Shown: in pieces, positions 8,613 to 17,277 of the stretch
How positions within the stretch are numbered: position 1 is the stretch's first letter
Layout: every line of letters begins with the position of its first letter
Notes under the pieces: model-generated
Seen by the model: only the letters and a program-made list of their open reading frames with translations
Told to the model about the DNA's origin: nothing
The model's database searches: none
Program-made: the position numbers and the translations under genes
NCBI GenBank assembly: GCA_964489425.1
Contig: CAZAYP010000065.1
Location: 1 to 31,172 of the forward strand
Length of the DNA stretch: 31,172 bases
Origin: CAZAYP01 sp964489425 [NCBI: uncultured Verrucomicrobiota bacterium]
GTDB taxonomy: Bacteria > Verrucomicrobiota > Kiritimatiellia > RZYC01
Reading direction: 5' to 3'

Positions 8613-9128
8613 ATGAGGCTCGGATTAGCCATTAAAACCATGTTTCGCGTCATGTTCAACCGTGGATTCGCCGACCAGATCCAAGGCTTGCTGGAAGGTC
8701 AACCGGCAGGCAAACCAGCCTTGGAACCGCCCAGGAAGAAGGCCGTTCGTAGCGAAGCCCTGAACCTTCTGGCAACCTTGCAGCGCGAAGCAAGGATGCT
8801 TGATTTCTTTATGGAATCCATTGAAGGTTATGCAGATGCACAAGTCGGAGCGGCCGTCCGCGATATGCACAGGTCCTGTCAGGCGGCCTTGAACAGGATA
8901 TTTTCACCCCAACCGCTTAACCCGGCGCCGGAAGGGTCCAAGTTGACCGTGCCAGCGGGGTTTGATCCTGCCGCTTACCACCTGACAGGCAAAGTGGCCG
9001 GCACGCCTCCCTACCAGGGAATGTTGCGTCATCCTGGCTGGAAAGCAGCCCGGTGCGAAGTGCCAAGCTGGAGCGGGCAAGAGGAGTCACTGCTCGTCAT
9101 CACGCCCATGGAAGTGGAGATAAAATGA
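8613..9128 (+). CDS. DUF2760 protein, Hsp70-operon partner
   Basis: A 171-residue cytoplasmic protein of the DUF2760 family. The start is secure: GGAGGTGGAG lies just before the ATG. After a basic N-terminus and a Pro/Ala-rich linker (about residues 28-42) comes a helical region with LLATLQREARMLDFFMESI and AQVGAAVRDMH, then a C-terminal beta-rich part with PAGFDPAAYHLTGKV and LRHPGWKA, features I recognise from the family. The family is known mainly for lying next to two divergent Hsp70 genes, as here; the stop overlaps the first Hsp70 start as ATGA. Its biochemical role is unknown. A co-chaperone, nucleotide-exchange or client-delivery role is an inference from position only. Confidence 0.85.
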   Translation: MRLGLAIKTMFRVMFNRGFADQIQGLLEGQPAGKPALEPPRKKAVRSEALNLLATLQREARMLDFFMESIEGYADAQVGAAVRDMHRSCQAALNRIFSPQPLNPAPEGSKLTVPAGFDPAAYHLTGKVAGTPPYQGMLRHPGWKAARCEVPSWSGQEESLLVITPMEVEIK

Positions 9129-10915
9129 GCAAGAAATACGCCGTTGGCATTGACTTGGGAACCACCAACAGCGTGGTGGCTTACTTGGATCTGGACGCTG
9201 ACAAGCCGCGGATCGAAGTGTTGCCCATTCCGCAGGTGGTTGCGCCGGGAACGACCGAGGCGCGGCCCATGCTGCCCTCCTTTCTTTACATTCCCACGGC
9301 CGAGGAACGGCAAGGTGGGATCTACGACTTGCCCTGGGGATCGGCCCCGGCTTTCGTTGTGGGCGAGTGGGCGCGGCAACAGTCTGCCGCAGTGCCTACA
9401 CGGACCGTGGCCGCGGCCAAGTCCTGGCTGTGCTACAGCCGGGTCGACCGGCGGCAACCGATCCTGCCGTGGAACGCGCCGGAAGACGTGGAAAAAATCT
9501 CGCCCGTGACCGCCGCGCGGGCCTACCTGGAGCACATGGCCGCGGCCTGGGCGCAGGCGTTCCCGGACGCGCCGCTGGCCGACCAGCAAGTTGTGCTGAC
9601 CGTTCCCGCCTCCTTTGACGTGAGCGCACGCGAGCTCACCCGTGAGGCCGCGCTCGCCGCCGGCCTGCCCCAGGACCTGGTGCTGCTGGAAGAGCCCCAG
9701 GCCGCGCTCTATGCCTGGCTGTCGGACCGCAGCGACAAGTGGCGCAAGGAACTCGGCACAGGCGACGTGCTGCTGGTCAGCGACATTGGCGGCGGCACCA
9801 CGGATTTCACCATCATCCAGGTGGAATCCGACCAGGGCGAACTGGCCCTGCGCCGGATTGCCGTGGGCAACCACATCCTGGTGGGCGGCGACAACATGGA
9901 CCTGACCCTGGCCCACGTGGCGCGCAATCAACTGGCCGACAAAGGCGTGGAAATCGATCCGTGGCAGGCGGTGTCGCTCTGGCATGCCTGCCGCATGGCC
10001 AAGGAAAAGCTGCTTTCCGACGATGGCCCGGACAGCCAACCGGTGGCCATCCTGGGCCGTGGCACCAAGGTGATTGGCGGCTCGCTCAAGACCAAGCTGG
10101 AACGCAACGCGGTAGCCGCCAGCCTGCTGGATGGTTTTTTCCCAGCTTGCAAGCTGGCCGATGTGCCGGAGCGGCGACGAGCCTCGGGCTTCAAGGAACT
10201 GGGCCTGCCATTTGAGACAGATACCGCGATCACCCGCCACCTGGCGGCATTCCTCAGCCGGCACGGAGAAGAGGGGCGGGCCGTGAGGCCGACGCATCTG
10301 CTGTTCAACGGCGGGGTGCTCAAGGCGGAAACCCTGCGCGAGCGCCTGCGCGAAATCGTGGCCGGCTGGTTCAAGGGGGGCGCGGCACCCAAGGTGCTGC
10401 GCGGAAACGACGACCTGGACTTCGCCGTGGGCCGCGGGGCCGCCTACTACGGCTATACCAAGCAACGTGAGGGCGTCCGCATCCGCGGGGGCGCCGCACG
10501 CTCCTATTATGTCGGCATCGAGACCTCGGGGCTCGCGGTGCCGGGCGCACCGCGGCCGCTGCGCGCGCTGTGCGTGGTGCCCAAGGGCATGGAAGAAGGC
10601 ACGGAGGCGGACGTGCCCGGCGACGAGATCGGTGTAATCGTGGGCGAGCCGGCCCACTTCCGCTTCTTCAGCTCCACCATGCGCAAGGAGGACCAGCCGG
10701 GAGCCCTGCTGTCGTCGTGGTCGCCTGACGAGCTGATTGAAACTGATTCCATGGAGACCACGCTGGCCGCGGCCGAAGGCACGGAAGAAGAGTTCGTGCC
10801 GGTCCGGTTCCGCGCCCGCATCACCGAGCTGGGCGTGTTTGAGCTGTGGTGCGTCAGTGCCTCCACCGGGCACCAATGGAAGCTGGAGTTCAGCGTCCGC
10901 GAAAGCGGCGACTAA
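9125..10915 (+). CDS. Divergent Hsp70-family protein (596 aa)
   Basis: An Hsp70/actin-fold ATPase. Phosphate-1 is VGIDLGTTNSVVAYLD (residues 7-22), the connect region contains VPASFDVSARELT and LEEPQAALYAW, phosphate-2 is SDIGGGTTDFTI (about residue 219), and the adenosine segment is represented by LFNGGVLKAETL instead of the DnaK GGSTRMP type. The DnaK substrate-binding domain and lid are not recognisable; the last 100 or so residues form a beta-rich end (EFVPVRFRARITELG, GVFELWCVS). I set the start at the ATG at 9125, overlapping the DUF2760 stop by 4 bases with GGAG 5 bases upstream; an in-frame extension to 9053 is unlikely. Its paralogue follows after 43 bases. The function is probably specialised chaperoning; no DnaJ or GrpE is nearby. 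Confidence 0.93.
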   Translation: MSKKYAVGIDLGTTNSVVAYLDLDADKPRIEVLPIPQVVAPGTTEARPMLPSFLYIPTAEERQGGIYDLPWGSAPAFVVGEWARQQSAAVPTRTVAAAKSWLCYSRVDRRQPILPWNAPEDVEKISPVTAARAYLEHMAAAWAQAFPDAPLADQQVVLTVPASFDVSARELTREAALAAGLPQDLVLLEEPQAALYAWLSDRSDKWRKELGTGDVLLVSDIGGGTTDFTIIQVESDQGELALRRIAVGNHILVGGDNMDLTLAHVARNQLADKGVEIDPWQAVSLWHACRMAKEKLLSDDGPDSQPVAILGRGTKVIGGSLKTKLERNAVAASLLDGFFPACKLADVPERRRASGFKELGLPFETDTAITRHLAAFLSRHGEEGRAVRPTHLLFNGGVLKAETLRERLREIVAGWFKGGAAPKVLRGNDDLDFAVGRGAAYYGYTKQREGVRIRGGAARSYYVGIETSGLAVPGAPRPLRALCVVPKGMEEGTEADVPGDEIGVIVGEPAHFRFFSSTMRKEDQPGALLSSWSPDELIETDSMETTLAAAEGTEEEFVPVRFRARITELGVFELWCVSASTGHQWKLEFSVRESGD

Positions 10916-10958
10916 ACACGCTTGGTAGGCCGTCCCGCCTGGGTTACTATCGCCAGTC

Positions 10959-13763
10959 ATGACAGCGAAAAGGAATCAAGCGGAGCCGGGATCGGCGCGG
11001 TTTGTCGTGGGCATAGATCTCGGCACCACCAACTGCGCGCTGGCCTACGTGGACACGCAGGAGAGCAAGGCCGTGCTGCGCGACCTGGCCATTCCCCAGC
11101 GCGTGGCGGCCGACACGGTGGAACGCCGGGTCATCCTGCCCTCCTGTCTCTACGAACCGGCCGCGCACGAGCTGCCGGCGCTGGCGGACCTGCCCTGGGA
11201 AAGCGAGCCGGGGCGGCCGGTGGTCGGAACCATGGCCCGCGACCACGGGGCGGAAGTTCCCGGCCGGTTGATCATCTCGACCAAGTCCTGGCTGAGCCAC
11301 GCAGGCATTGATCGCACGGCCGCCATCCTCCCCTGGCACGGTGCCGAGGATGTGACGCAGCGCTCGCCCATGGAGGCCAGCGCGCTGATTTTGGGCCATT
11401 TGCGCGCCGCCTGGAACCAGCAGTTTCCCGCCCACCCGCTGGAAGAACAGGATGTTTACATCACCGTTCCCGCATCGTTCGACGAGATCGCCCGCGAGTT
11501 GACCGTCAAGGCCGCCGCCGCCGCCGGGCTGCCGCGCATCGCTTTGATCGAGGAGCCCCAGGCCGCGTTCTACTGCTGGATGCACCACCAGGGCGCCGGC
11601 TGGAAAGCCGGCCTGACCTCCGGCGCCACGGTCCTGGTGTGCGATGTCGGCGGGGGCACGACGGACTTCTCCCTGATCCGCGCGCGGCCGGACGCGGATG
11701 GCAGCCTGCACTTCCACCGCGTGGCCGTGGGCGACCACCTGATCCTGGGCGGCGACAACCTGGACCTGGCCCTTGCGCACCATCTCGAGGCGCGCCTGCT
11801 GGGCGGCGAAGAACGCCTGGAGCCCCGGCAATGGAACATCCTCGTGCGGCGTTGCCAGCAGGCCAAGGAAACCCTGTTGGGCCCGAACGCTCCGGATAAA
11901 ATCACAGTGCATCTGCCTGGCACGGGAGCCCGGCTGATCGGCGGCGGCCGGCAAGTGGAATGCTCGCGGGCCGAGGCCGTAACCCTGCTCCTGGACGGAT
12001 TTCTGCCGCGCGTCTCCCTGGACACCCAACCGGACTGGCACGCGTCCGGCTTCCGCGAATTCGGCCTGCCCTACGCGCCGGACCCGGGCATCACCCGCTA
12101 CCTGGCTTCGTTCCTGAGCCAGCATGCGCCCCCGGACCTGCCCGCAGGGAGCCTGCGCGCGGCGCGGCCCGACTTTATCCTGCTGAACGGCGGTTTCTTT
12201 GAATCTCCCGCCTTGGGCCAAAGGCTGCTCGAAGTCATTGCCGGCTGGTTCAATCCTGCCGGTGCTGCCGGCGGCTGGCAACCGCAGCGGCTGCAAAACG
12301 ATCACCTGTACCTGGCCGTTTCGCGGGGCGCGGCCTGGTACGGCATGGTCCGGCGCGGTGCGGGCGAGCGCATCCGGGCCGGCCTGGCGCGTGCGTATTA
12401 TATCGGCGCCGCGACCCGGGAAACACCCACCGCCATCTGCCTGGCGCCCGCCGGGCTCGACGAGGGCCAGCGCCTGGAACTGGCCCGCGACTTTGAAATC
12501 CGCATCCGCCAGCCCGTGGAATTCCCCTTGTATTCTTCCAGCGTACGGACTACGGACCAGCCCGGCGATCTTGTCCCGCCGGACCCCGCGGTGCTCTCAG
12601 CCCTGCCGCCCATCCGCACCGTGCTGCGGTCAGGAAAAAAGACCGCCGCTGACACGATCAAGGTCAGGCTTTGCGCCGAACTGACGCCCATCGGCACGCT
12701 TGAGGTCTGGTGCCGGGAAACGAGCGGGGATCGCGAGTGGCGGCTCCAGTTCGACGTCCGGCCAGCCACGCAGACGGACCGGCCGGGCCATGTCGGCGCC
12801 GGGGAGCGAGGCGGGGTCGTTGAGGAGCACATGGTCCAGCGCTGCTGCGCCGTCGTGCGCGCTGCCTTTTCCGGAGCGGAGGCGCCGGACACGGTGGTCA
12901 AGAGCATCGAAGAGGCCGCCGACCTACCGCGCGACCAATGGCCACCGGCACTGCTGCGGCCGCTGTGGGAAACGCTGCTCGACCTCGTGGCCGTCCGGGA
13001 ACGCAGCGCGGCCCACGAGATCCGCTGGGCCAGCCTGCTGGGTTTCTGCCTGCGGCCCGGCTATGGGTTTGCCGTGGACGACTGGCGCGTGAGCCAGACC
13101 TGGAAAACGCTATCCCATCTCAAGCCGTTTCATGCCCGGAACGAGCAATGCCGCGCGGAATGGTGGGTGCTGTGGCGCAGGGTCAGCGGCGGGCTGAGCG
13201 CCAACCTGCAGCAGGCGTTGGCCACCCCCCTGCTGGCAGCCATCAAGGCGGCCGCCACCCCCGGGAAAAAAGCCGATCTCAAGTGGGGAACCCATGAACG
13301 CGCCGAGGTCTGGCGCCTGCTGGCTGCGCTGGAATGGCTGCCGGCCGCGCAAAAACAGTGGCTGGGCAGCCTGGCGCTGGCGGCCCTGGACAAAGAAGGT
13401 CCCGGCGCGTGGAACCGGGCGGCAGCCTGGTCCCTGGCGCGGCTCGGGGCGCGCGTGCCGGCGTATGGGCCACTGAACACGGTGGTCAAAACGTCCGTGG
13501 CCGAGCAGTGGCTGACCGCGTTGCTGGCGGGCGCGCGGCCGGAACCGGAAACCCTGCTGGCGGTCATGCAGCTCAGCCGCCGCACGCAGGATCGCCACCG
13601 CGACATCTCCCACCGGTTGCGGGAGCAGGTGCTGGCACGCCTGCAGGCGTGGTCGGCGCCGCCGCATTACCTGGAATTGGTGGGCACCGGGGGCACGCTC
13701 ATGGACGGCGAACAGCGCGCCGTGTTTGGCGAAAGCATCCCGCCCGGGCTGATGCTGCTCTGA
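10959..13763 (+). CDS. Large Hsp70-family protein with DUF3731-type C-terminus (934 aa)
   Basis: Residues about 15-590 are an Hsp70 module parallel to the upstream gene: VGIDLGTTNCALAYVD, TVPASFDEIARELTVK, CDVGGGTTDFSL, ILLNGGFFESP and a beta-rich GTLEVWCRE segment. Residues about 600-934 form a helical extension rich in Trp, Leu and Arg (FCLRPGYGFAVDDWRV, LGARVPAYGPLNTVV, LREQVLARLQAW), which matches what I know as DUF3731 in this class of Hsp70 proteins. No DnaK-type peptide-binding domain is evident, so the extension may serve as the client- or partner-binding part. The ATG lacks a clear Shine-Dalgarno. It is the last gene of the DUF2760-Hsp70-Hsp70 operon and converges on the LptF/G gene 51 bases later. 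Confidence 0.92.
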   Translation: MTAKRNQAEPGSARFVVGIDLGTTNCALAYVDTQESKAVLRDLAIPQRVAADTVERRVILPSCLYEPAAHELPALADLPWESEPGRPVVGTMARDHGAEVPGRLIISTKSWLSHAGIDRTAAILPWHGAEDVTQRSPMEASALILGHLRAAWNQQFPAHPLEEQDVYITVPASFDEIARELTVKAAAAAGLPRIALIEEPQAAFYCWMHHQGAGWKAGLTSGATVLVCDVGGGTTDFSLIRARPDADGSLHFHRVAVGDHLILGGDNLDLALAHHLEARLLGGEERLEPRQWNILVRRCQQAKETLLGPNAPDKITVHLPGTGARLIGGGRQVECSRAEAVTLLLDGFLPRVSLDTQPDWHASGFREFGLPYAPDPGITRYLASFLSQHAPPDLPAGSLRAARPDFILLNGGFFESPALGQRLLEVIAGWFNPAGAAGGWQPQRLQNDHLYLAVSRGAAWYGMVRRGAGERIRAGLARAYYIGAATRETPTAICLAPAGLDEGQRLELARDFEIRIRQPVEFPLYSSSVRTTDQPGDLVPPDPAVLSALPPIRTVLRSGKKTAADTIKVRLCAELTPIGTLEVWCRETSGDREWRLQFDVRPATQTDRPGHVGAGERGGVVEEHMVQRCCAVVRAAFSGAEAPDTVVKSIEEAADLPRDQWPPALLRPLWETLLDLVAVRERSAAHEIRWASLLGFCLRPGYGFAVDDWRVSQTWKTLSHLKPFHARNEQCRAEWWVLWRRVSGGLSANLQQALATPLLAAIKAAATPGKKADLKWGTHERAEVWRLLAALEWLPAAQKQWLGSLALAALDKEGPGAWNRAAAWSLARLGARVPAYGPLNTVVKTSVAEQWLTALLAGARPEPETLLAVMQLSRRTQDRHRDISHRLREQVLARLQAWSAPPHYLELVGTGGTLMDGEQRAVFGESIPPGLMLL

Positions 13764-13814
13764 TGGAGCGGGCAGGGTTGGGAGGGAACGCGCCTTTTGA
13801 GGCGGCGCCACGAT

Positions 13815-14936
13815 TCAGTTCGACCGGCGCAGCATAATCAGTCCGGCCAATTCGCCACCGATGACCGGGATCCAGATGATCTTGTCCGGCTGCCATTCGG
13901 GATTGCCCACCAAGGCATCGGCGATCACAATGAACAGGTAAAAAACCAGCACCACCAGCAAGCTGATACCCACGCCCACCGACGACTCCTTGCGGCGCGA
14001 ACGCATGCCCAGCGGGATGCCCAGCATGGTGAATGCAAAGCACGACAAGGCCAGGGCAAATCGCTGGTTGGCATCCACCACCATGCGCATCTTCATTTTC
14101 ATGCGGTCCTCGAGGCTCAGCTCCGGGAACACCTGGCCCACATTGCGGATGGCGTGGGCCAGCTCAGACATGGTCATGTCCGGAACTTTTTTCTCGATAT
14201 TGCTGTTGTCCCAGATTTCTCGGAAATCCAGCTTTACGGGGTATTTGCGGGCCGTGACATTACGCGCGCGCGCCAGGTCCATGGGCTGGTCCTGGTCCGG
14301 CTGATCGATCCGCACATCGAACAGATCGATGTTCAGCACCCCCTGCTCCGGATCGGGCTGGATCGTCCCGTAGCGCGCGCGGACACTGCGCTTGACGCCT
14401 TCTTCGCCGAGCTCGTAGACGACGACGTCGTTGATCTTATCCTTTTCCTTGCTGCCCACGTAGATCAGGAGTCCGGGAAAATGCCGCACGAACCGACCTT
14501 CCTCCAGCAGGTTCATGGGTTCGTCCACGCCCACGGTGCGCAGGATTTTTCGATTGGCAAAATGGCTGTTGGGCGCGGCCACGCTGTTGAGGTAAACACA
14601 TAACACCGACAGCAGGATCGAGAAGAACACCGGCGCGGCCACGATCTGCCAGATGTTCAGGCCGCAGGATTTCATCGCCGTGATTTCGCCGTCGAGCGAC
14701 AGCCGACTGAACATCAGCAGCACCGTGGTCAGCGAACTCATCGGGATCGTGAACATCATGATAAACGGGACGTTGACCGCGAAAACCTGGAACACGATGC
14801 CCCACGACACGCCCCGCGCCACCAGGTCTATGGCCTTGATCACCGTGCCCACGCACATCACGAACGTGAACACCAGCACGGTCATGCAAAACGTGACCAG
14901 GTAATCCTGCGCGACATAACGGTTGAGGATGGTCAT
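13815..14936 (-). CDS. LptF/LptG-family permease (YjgP/YjgQ)
   Basis: A 373-residue inner-membrane permease of the LptB2FG lipopolysaccharide exporter, which extracts LPS from the inner membrane toward the periplasmic LptA/C bridge. The layout is typical: three N-terminal membrane helices with the conserved TIPMSSLTTVLLMFSRLSLD GEITAMKSCG loop, a soluble periplasmic jellyroll of about residues 125-290, and three C-terminal helices (FALALSCFAFTMLGIPLGMR and following). The sequence alone does not say whether it is LptF or LptG, and the partner gene is not in this window. Start ATG at 14936 lies 4 bases after the folD stop, so they are cotranscribed. Its presence implies a diderm cell with LPS-like lipid. 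Confidence 0.93.
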   Translation of the reverse strand: MTILNRYVAQDYLVTFCMTVLVFTFVMCVGTVIKAIDLVARGVSWGIVFQVFAVNVPFIMMFTIPMSSLTTVLLMFSRLSLDGEITAMKSCGLNIWQIVAAPVFFSILLSVLCVYLNSVAAPNSHFANRKILRTVGVDEPMNLLEEGRFVRHFPGLLIYVGSKEKDKINDVVVYELGEEGVKRSVRARYGTIQPDPEQGVLNIDLFDVRIDQPDQDQPMDLARARNVTARKYPVKLDFREIWDNSNIEKKVPDMTMSELAHAIRNVGQVFPELSLEDRMKMKMRMVVDANQRFALALSCFAFTMLGIPLGMRSRRKESSVGVGISLLVVLVFYLFIVIADALVGNPEWQPDKIIWIPVIGGELAGLIMLRRSN

Positions 14937-14940
14937 GGCA

Positions 14941-15843
14941 TCATCCGGGCCGCCGGCCGGTGCGGGCCAGGCGCCACTCCGCCGCCTGGATCGTGTTGTG
15001 CATGAGCATGGTAATGGTCAACGGCCCCACGCCGTTGGGCACGGGTGTGATGGCCGCCGCTTTTTCGCAGACCGCGGCATAGTCCACGTCGCCCACGAGG
15101 CGGAACCCGCGCGCGTGATCGGGATCCGGCACGCGGGTGACGCCCACGTCGATCACCACAGCCCCGGGCCGCACCATGTCCGCCGTCACCAGGCCGGGCC
15201 GGCCGGCAGCCGCGACCAGGATATCCGCCTGCCGGGTGAACCGGCCCAGGTCGGGCGTACCGGTGTGGCAGAGCGTGACCGTGGCGTTGCCGGGCTCGTG
15301 CTTGCGCGCCAGCAGCATGGCCAGGGGCTGGCCCACCAGGCGACTGCGCCCCACGATCACCACGTGGCGGCCCGATACCGGGATAGACTCCGACTTGAAA
15401 ATCTGCAGGATGCCGTGCGGGGTGCAGGGCCATAAGGTGGGCATGCCCAGCGCCAAGCGGCCGACATTGAGCGGATGGAATCCATCCACATCCTTGTCCG
15501 GGTCAATCGCCATGACCACCTCGGGCTCCATGCCCGATGCGGGCAGCGGCATCTGCACCAGGACGCCATGAATGGATGCCGCCGCGTTCAGGCTGGCAAT
15601 GACCGCACGGATATCATCCAGGGACGCCGTGGCCGGCAGGCGCATCTGCTGGGAGTACAAGCCCAGCGCGGCGCAGGCCTTTTCCTTGGCCGTCACGTAG
15701 GACAGCGAGGCCGGGTCATCCCCCACCAGCAGCACGCCCAATCCAGGCACTACGCCCGCGGCGCGCAGGCGCTCCACGCGCTGGCGCAGGCGCTCGCGCA
15801 GCCCCTGGGCGATGGCTTGGCCATCCAGTATTTTTGCAGTCAT
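14941..15843 (-). CDS. folD: Methylenetetrahydrofolate dehydrogenase/cyclohydrolase
   Basis: Bifunctional NADP-dependent enzyme that interconverts 5,10-methylene-THF and 10-formyl-THF in one-carbon metabolism. The 300-residue product shows SYVTAKEKAC with the catalytic Tyr49 and Lys53 pair, VQMPLPA, KDVDGFHPLNVGRL, PCTPHGILQI, the Rossmann segment VVIVGRSRLVGQPLAMLL and the C-terminal signature VPNGVGPLTITML (the usual PGGVGPMT has Asn and Leu substitutions here). An in-frame extension of 36 residues runs up to 15951, but the ATG at 15843 (MTAKILDG) matches the family start. The Shine-Dalgarno is weak. It lies between ruvC (109 bases upstream) and the LPS permease. Confidence 0.96.
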   Translation of the reverse strand: MTAKILDGQAIAQGLRERLRQRVERLRAAGVVPGLGVLLVGDDPASLSYVTAKEKACAALGLYSQQMRLPATASLDDIRAVIASLNAAASIHGVLVQMPLPASGMEPEVVMAIDPDKDVDGFHPLNVGRLALGMPTLWPCTPHGILQIFKSESIPVSGRHVVIVGRSRLVGQPLAMLLARKHEPGNATVTLCHTGTPDLGRFTRQADILVAAAGRPGLVTADMVRPGAVVIDVGVTRVPDPDHARGFRLVGDVDYAAVCEKAAAITPVPNGVGPLTITMLMHNTIQAAEWRLARTGRRPG

Positions 15844-15952
15844 ACGGTCGGGAATGGTAGCAGCTTGGCCGGCTTTGACAATGTCTTTTGCCGGCCACGA
15901 TCGCGGAAGGAGTTTCAGTTGTGAAAAAAGCAGGCTGGCTACGATAGCCATG

Positions 15953-16477
15953 TCAGATGGGCTTGGCGCGCATCATCTCGGGATGGGCGGCGCCGTGGAT
16001 GTGGCACACGGCAATGGCCAGGGCGTCCGCCGCATCCGGCGACGGAACGGCCGGCAAACCGAGCAGCGCCATGATCATTTTTCCCACCTGGCTTTTATGG
16101 GCCGCGCCCGATCCGACAACCGCCTGCTTGACCAACCGCGGGGAATACTCGTAGACCTGCAACCCGCAGTGCGCGCAAGCCGCCAGCACCGCGCCGCGCG
16201 CCTGGCCCAGGATGACGGCCGTGCGCACGTTTTTGCAGAAAAAAATCCCTTCCACGGCGGCGCAGTCGGGCTTTTCTTTCTCAACCAGCTCCAGCACGCC
16301 CTGGTAAAGGAAGTCCAAACAGGCGGAATGCGGCCGGGACTGGGGATTGCGGATCGTGCCGTAATTGACGGCCACGAGGCGGCCGCCGGAGCTGTTCACC
16401 ACGCCAATGCCCGTCGACCGCAGGGACGTATCGATGCCCAACACCCGCGACGCGGCGGACAGGGGATCACTCCTCAA
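15953..16477 (-). CDS. ruvC: Holliday junction endonuclease RuvC
   Basis: Resolves Holliday junctions in the RuvABC pathway. The 174-residue frame contains all four acidic catalytic residues: D16 in GIDTSLRSTG, E76 in AVEGIFFCKNVRTA, and D148/D151 in SPDAADALAIAVCH; the DNA-binding YSPRLVKQAVVGSG segment is also present. The usual GIDPG is GIDTS here. The start is unclear: a TTG at 16477 overlaps the yebC end by 11 bases, but AGGAG lies inside the first codons and would suit CTG at 16462, and a GTG at 16444 would give the normal short N-terminus. The yebC-ruvC neighbourhood is common in bacteria and supports the call. Confidence 0.94.
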   Translation of the reverse strand: MRSDPLSAASRVLGIDTSLRSTGIGVVNSSGGRLVAVNYGTIRNPQSRPHSACLDFLYQGVLELVEKEKPDCAAVEGIFFCKNVRTAVILGQARGAVLAACAHCGLQVYEYSPRLVKQAVVGSGAAHKSQVGKMIMALLGLPAVPSPDAADALAIAVCHIHGAAHPEMMRAKPI

Positions 16478-17219
16478 CTTCTTTGAGGAGCTGGTCGTCT
16501 ATATCAAAGTTGGCATAGACGTTCTGCACGTCTTCCAGGTCTTCGAGCGCCTCGACAAACTTGACCAGTTGGCTGGCTTTGGCCTTGTCGGTTACCGGCA
16601 TGTACTCCAGGGGCAAAAACTGGATTTCCGATGACTGCAGCGGGATCTTCTCCTTATTCAGCGCATCGACCACATCCATGAAGGTGGCGGGTTCGGTAAG
16701 GATTACAAACGCGCCGTCCTCGGAGCGCATGTCCTCCGCGCCCACGTTGAGAACAATCTCCATCAACCGGTCCTCGGGCACCGCGGTGCCATCCACCACG
16801 ATCTGGCCCTTGCGCTGGAACTTGCGGGCCACGCTGCCAGCGACGCCCAGGTTGGCGCCAAAGCGGGTGAAAATATGGCGGATTTCGGCGGAGGACCGGT
16901 TGCGGTTGTCGCTCAGGGCGTGGACATACACCGCCACCCCGCCCGGCGCGAATCCCTCGAAGGACATCTCTTCGGGCATGACGCCATCCAGCGTGCCCAA
17001 GCCCTTCTTGATGGCGCGCTCGACGTTGTCGGACGGCATGTTGGCGCTGCGCGCCTTCTGCAGCAGGGCGCGCAGGGTGATATTGCCCGAGGCGTCGCCG
17101 CCGCCAATCTTGACCGCGATCATGATCTCGCGGGCGATCTTGCTGAAAATCTTGCCACGCTTGGCGTCGCTGGCCGCTTTTTTATGCTTGATGGTTGACC
17201 ATTTACTGTGACCGCTCAT
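16467..17219 (-). CDS. yebC: YebC/PmpR/TACO1-family protein
   Basis: A 250-residue member of the YebC/TACO1 family, cytoplasmic proteins described as transcription regulators and, more recently, as factors that help ribosomes through proline-rich stretches. The start MSGHSKWSTIKHKKAASDA is canonical, followed by RGKIFSKIAREI, NMPSDNVERAIKKG and SFEGFAPGGVAVYVHALSDN. The last residues are highly acidic (DLEDVQN, DDQLLKEVEE). GGGGA and an abutting GAGG precede the ATG. It is linked to ruvC by overlap and follows the EF-G-like gene after 58 bases; a translation role fits that neighbour. Confidence 0.96.
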   Translation of the reverse strand: MSGHSKWSTIKHKKAASDAKRGKIFSKIAREIMIAVKIGGGDASGNITLRALLQKARSANMPSDNVERAIKKGLGTLDGVMPEEMSFEGFAPGGVAVYVHALSDNRNRSSAEIRHIFTRFGANLGVAGSVARKFQRKGQIVVDGTAVPEDRLMEIVLNVGAEDMRSEDGAFVILTEPATFMDVVDALNKEKIPLQSSEIQFLPLEYMPVTDKAKASQLVKFVEALEDLEDVQNVYANFDIDDQLLKEVEE

Positions 17220-17247
17220 CCTCGTATCCCCGTTGGTTGTTATTCCA

Positions 17248-17274
17248 GATCAAAACCGCCAGGCGGGCTCGATC
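17248..17274 (-). terminator. Weak hairpin between EF-G-like gene and yebC
   Basis: On the minus strand a GATC...GATC outer pair and an inner CCGC/GGCG stem can fold, with TTTT just after the inner stem. It lies right after the EF-G-like stop. The loop is very tight and the T run short, so it may be only a partial terminator or incidental. Confidence 0.3.
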
Positions 17275-17277
17275 CGA

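Noticed and set aside
9029-12305. Two long minus-strand frames across the Hsp70 genes
   Set aside because: Mirror images of the two paralogous Hsp70 genes; their mutual similarity simply reflects that paralogy.
13764-13814. Bidirectional terminator between the second Hsp70 gene and the LPS permease gene
   Set aside because: Only a 4-bp CGCC/GGCG stem with a TTTTGA loop and no T run; too weak to call.
15844-15951. 36-residue N-terminal extension of FolD
   Set aside because: Homologues start at the equivalent of the ATG at 15843; the extension does not resemble the family.
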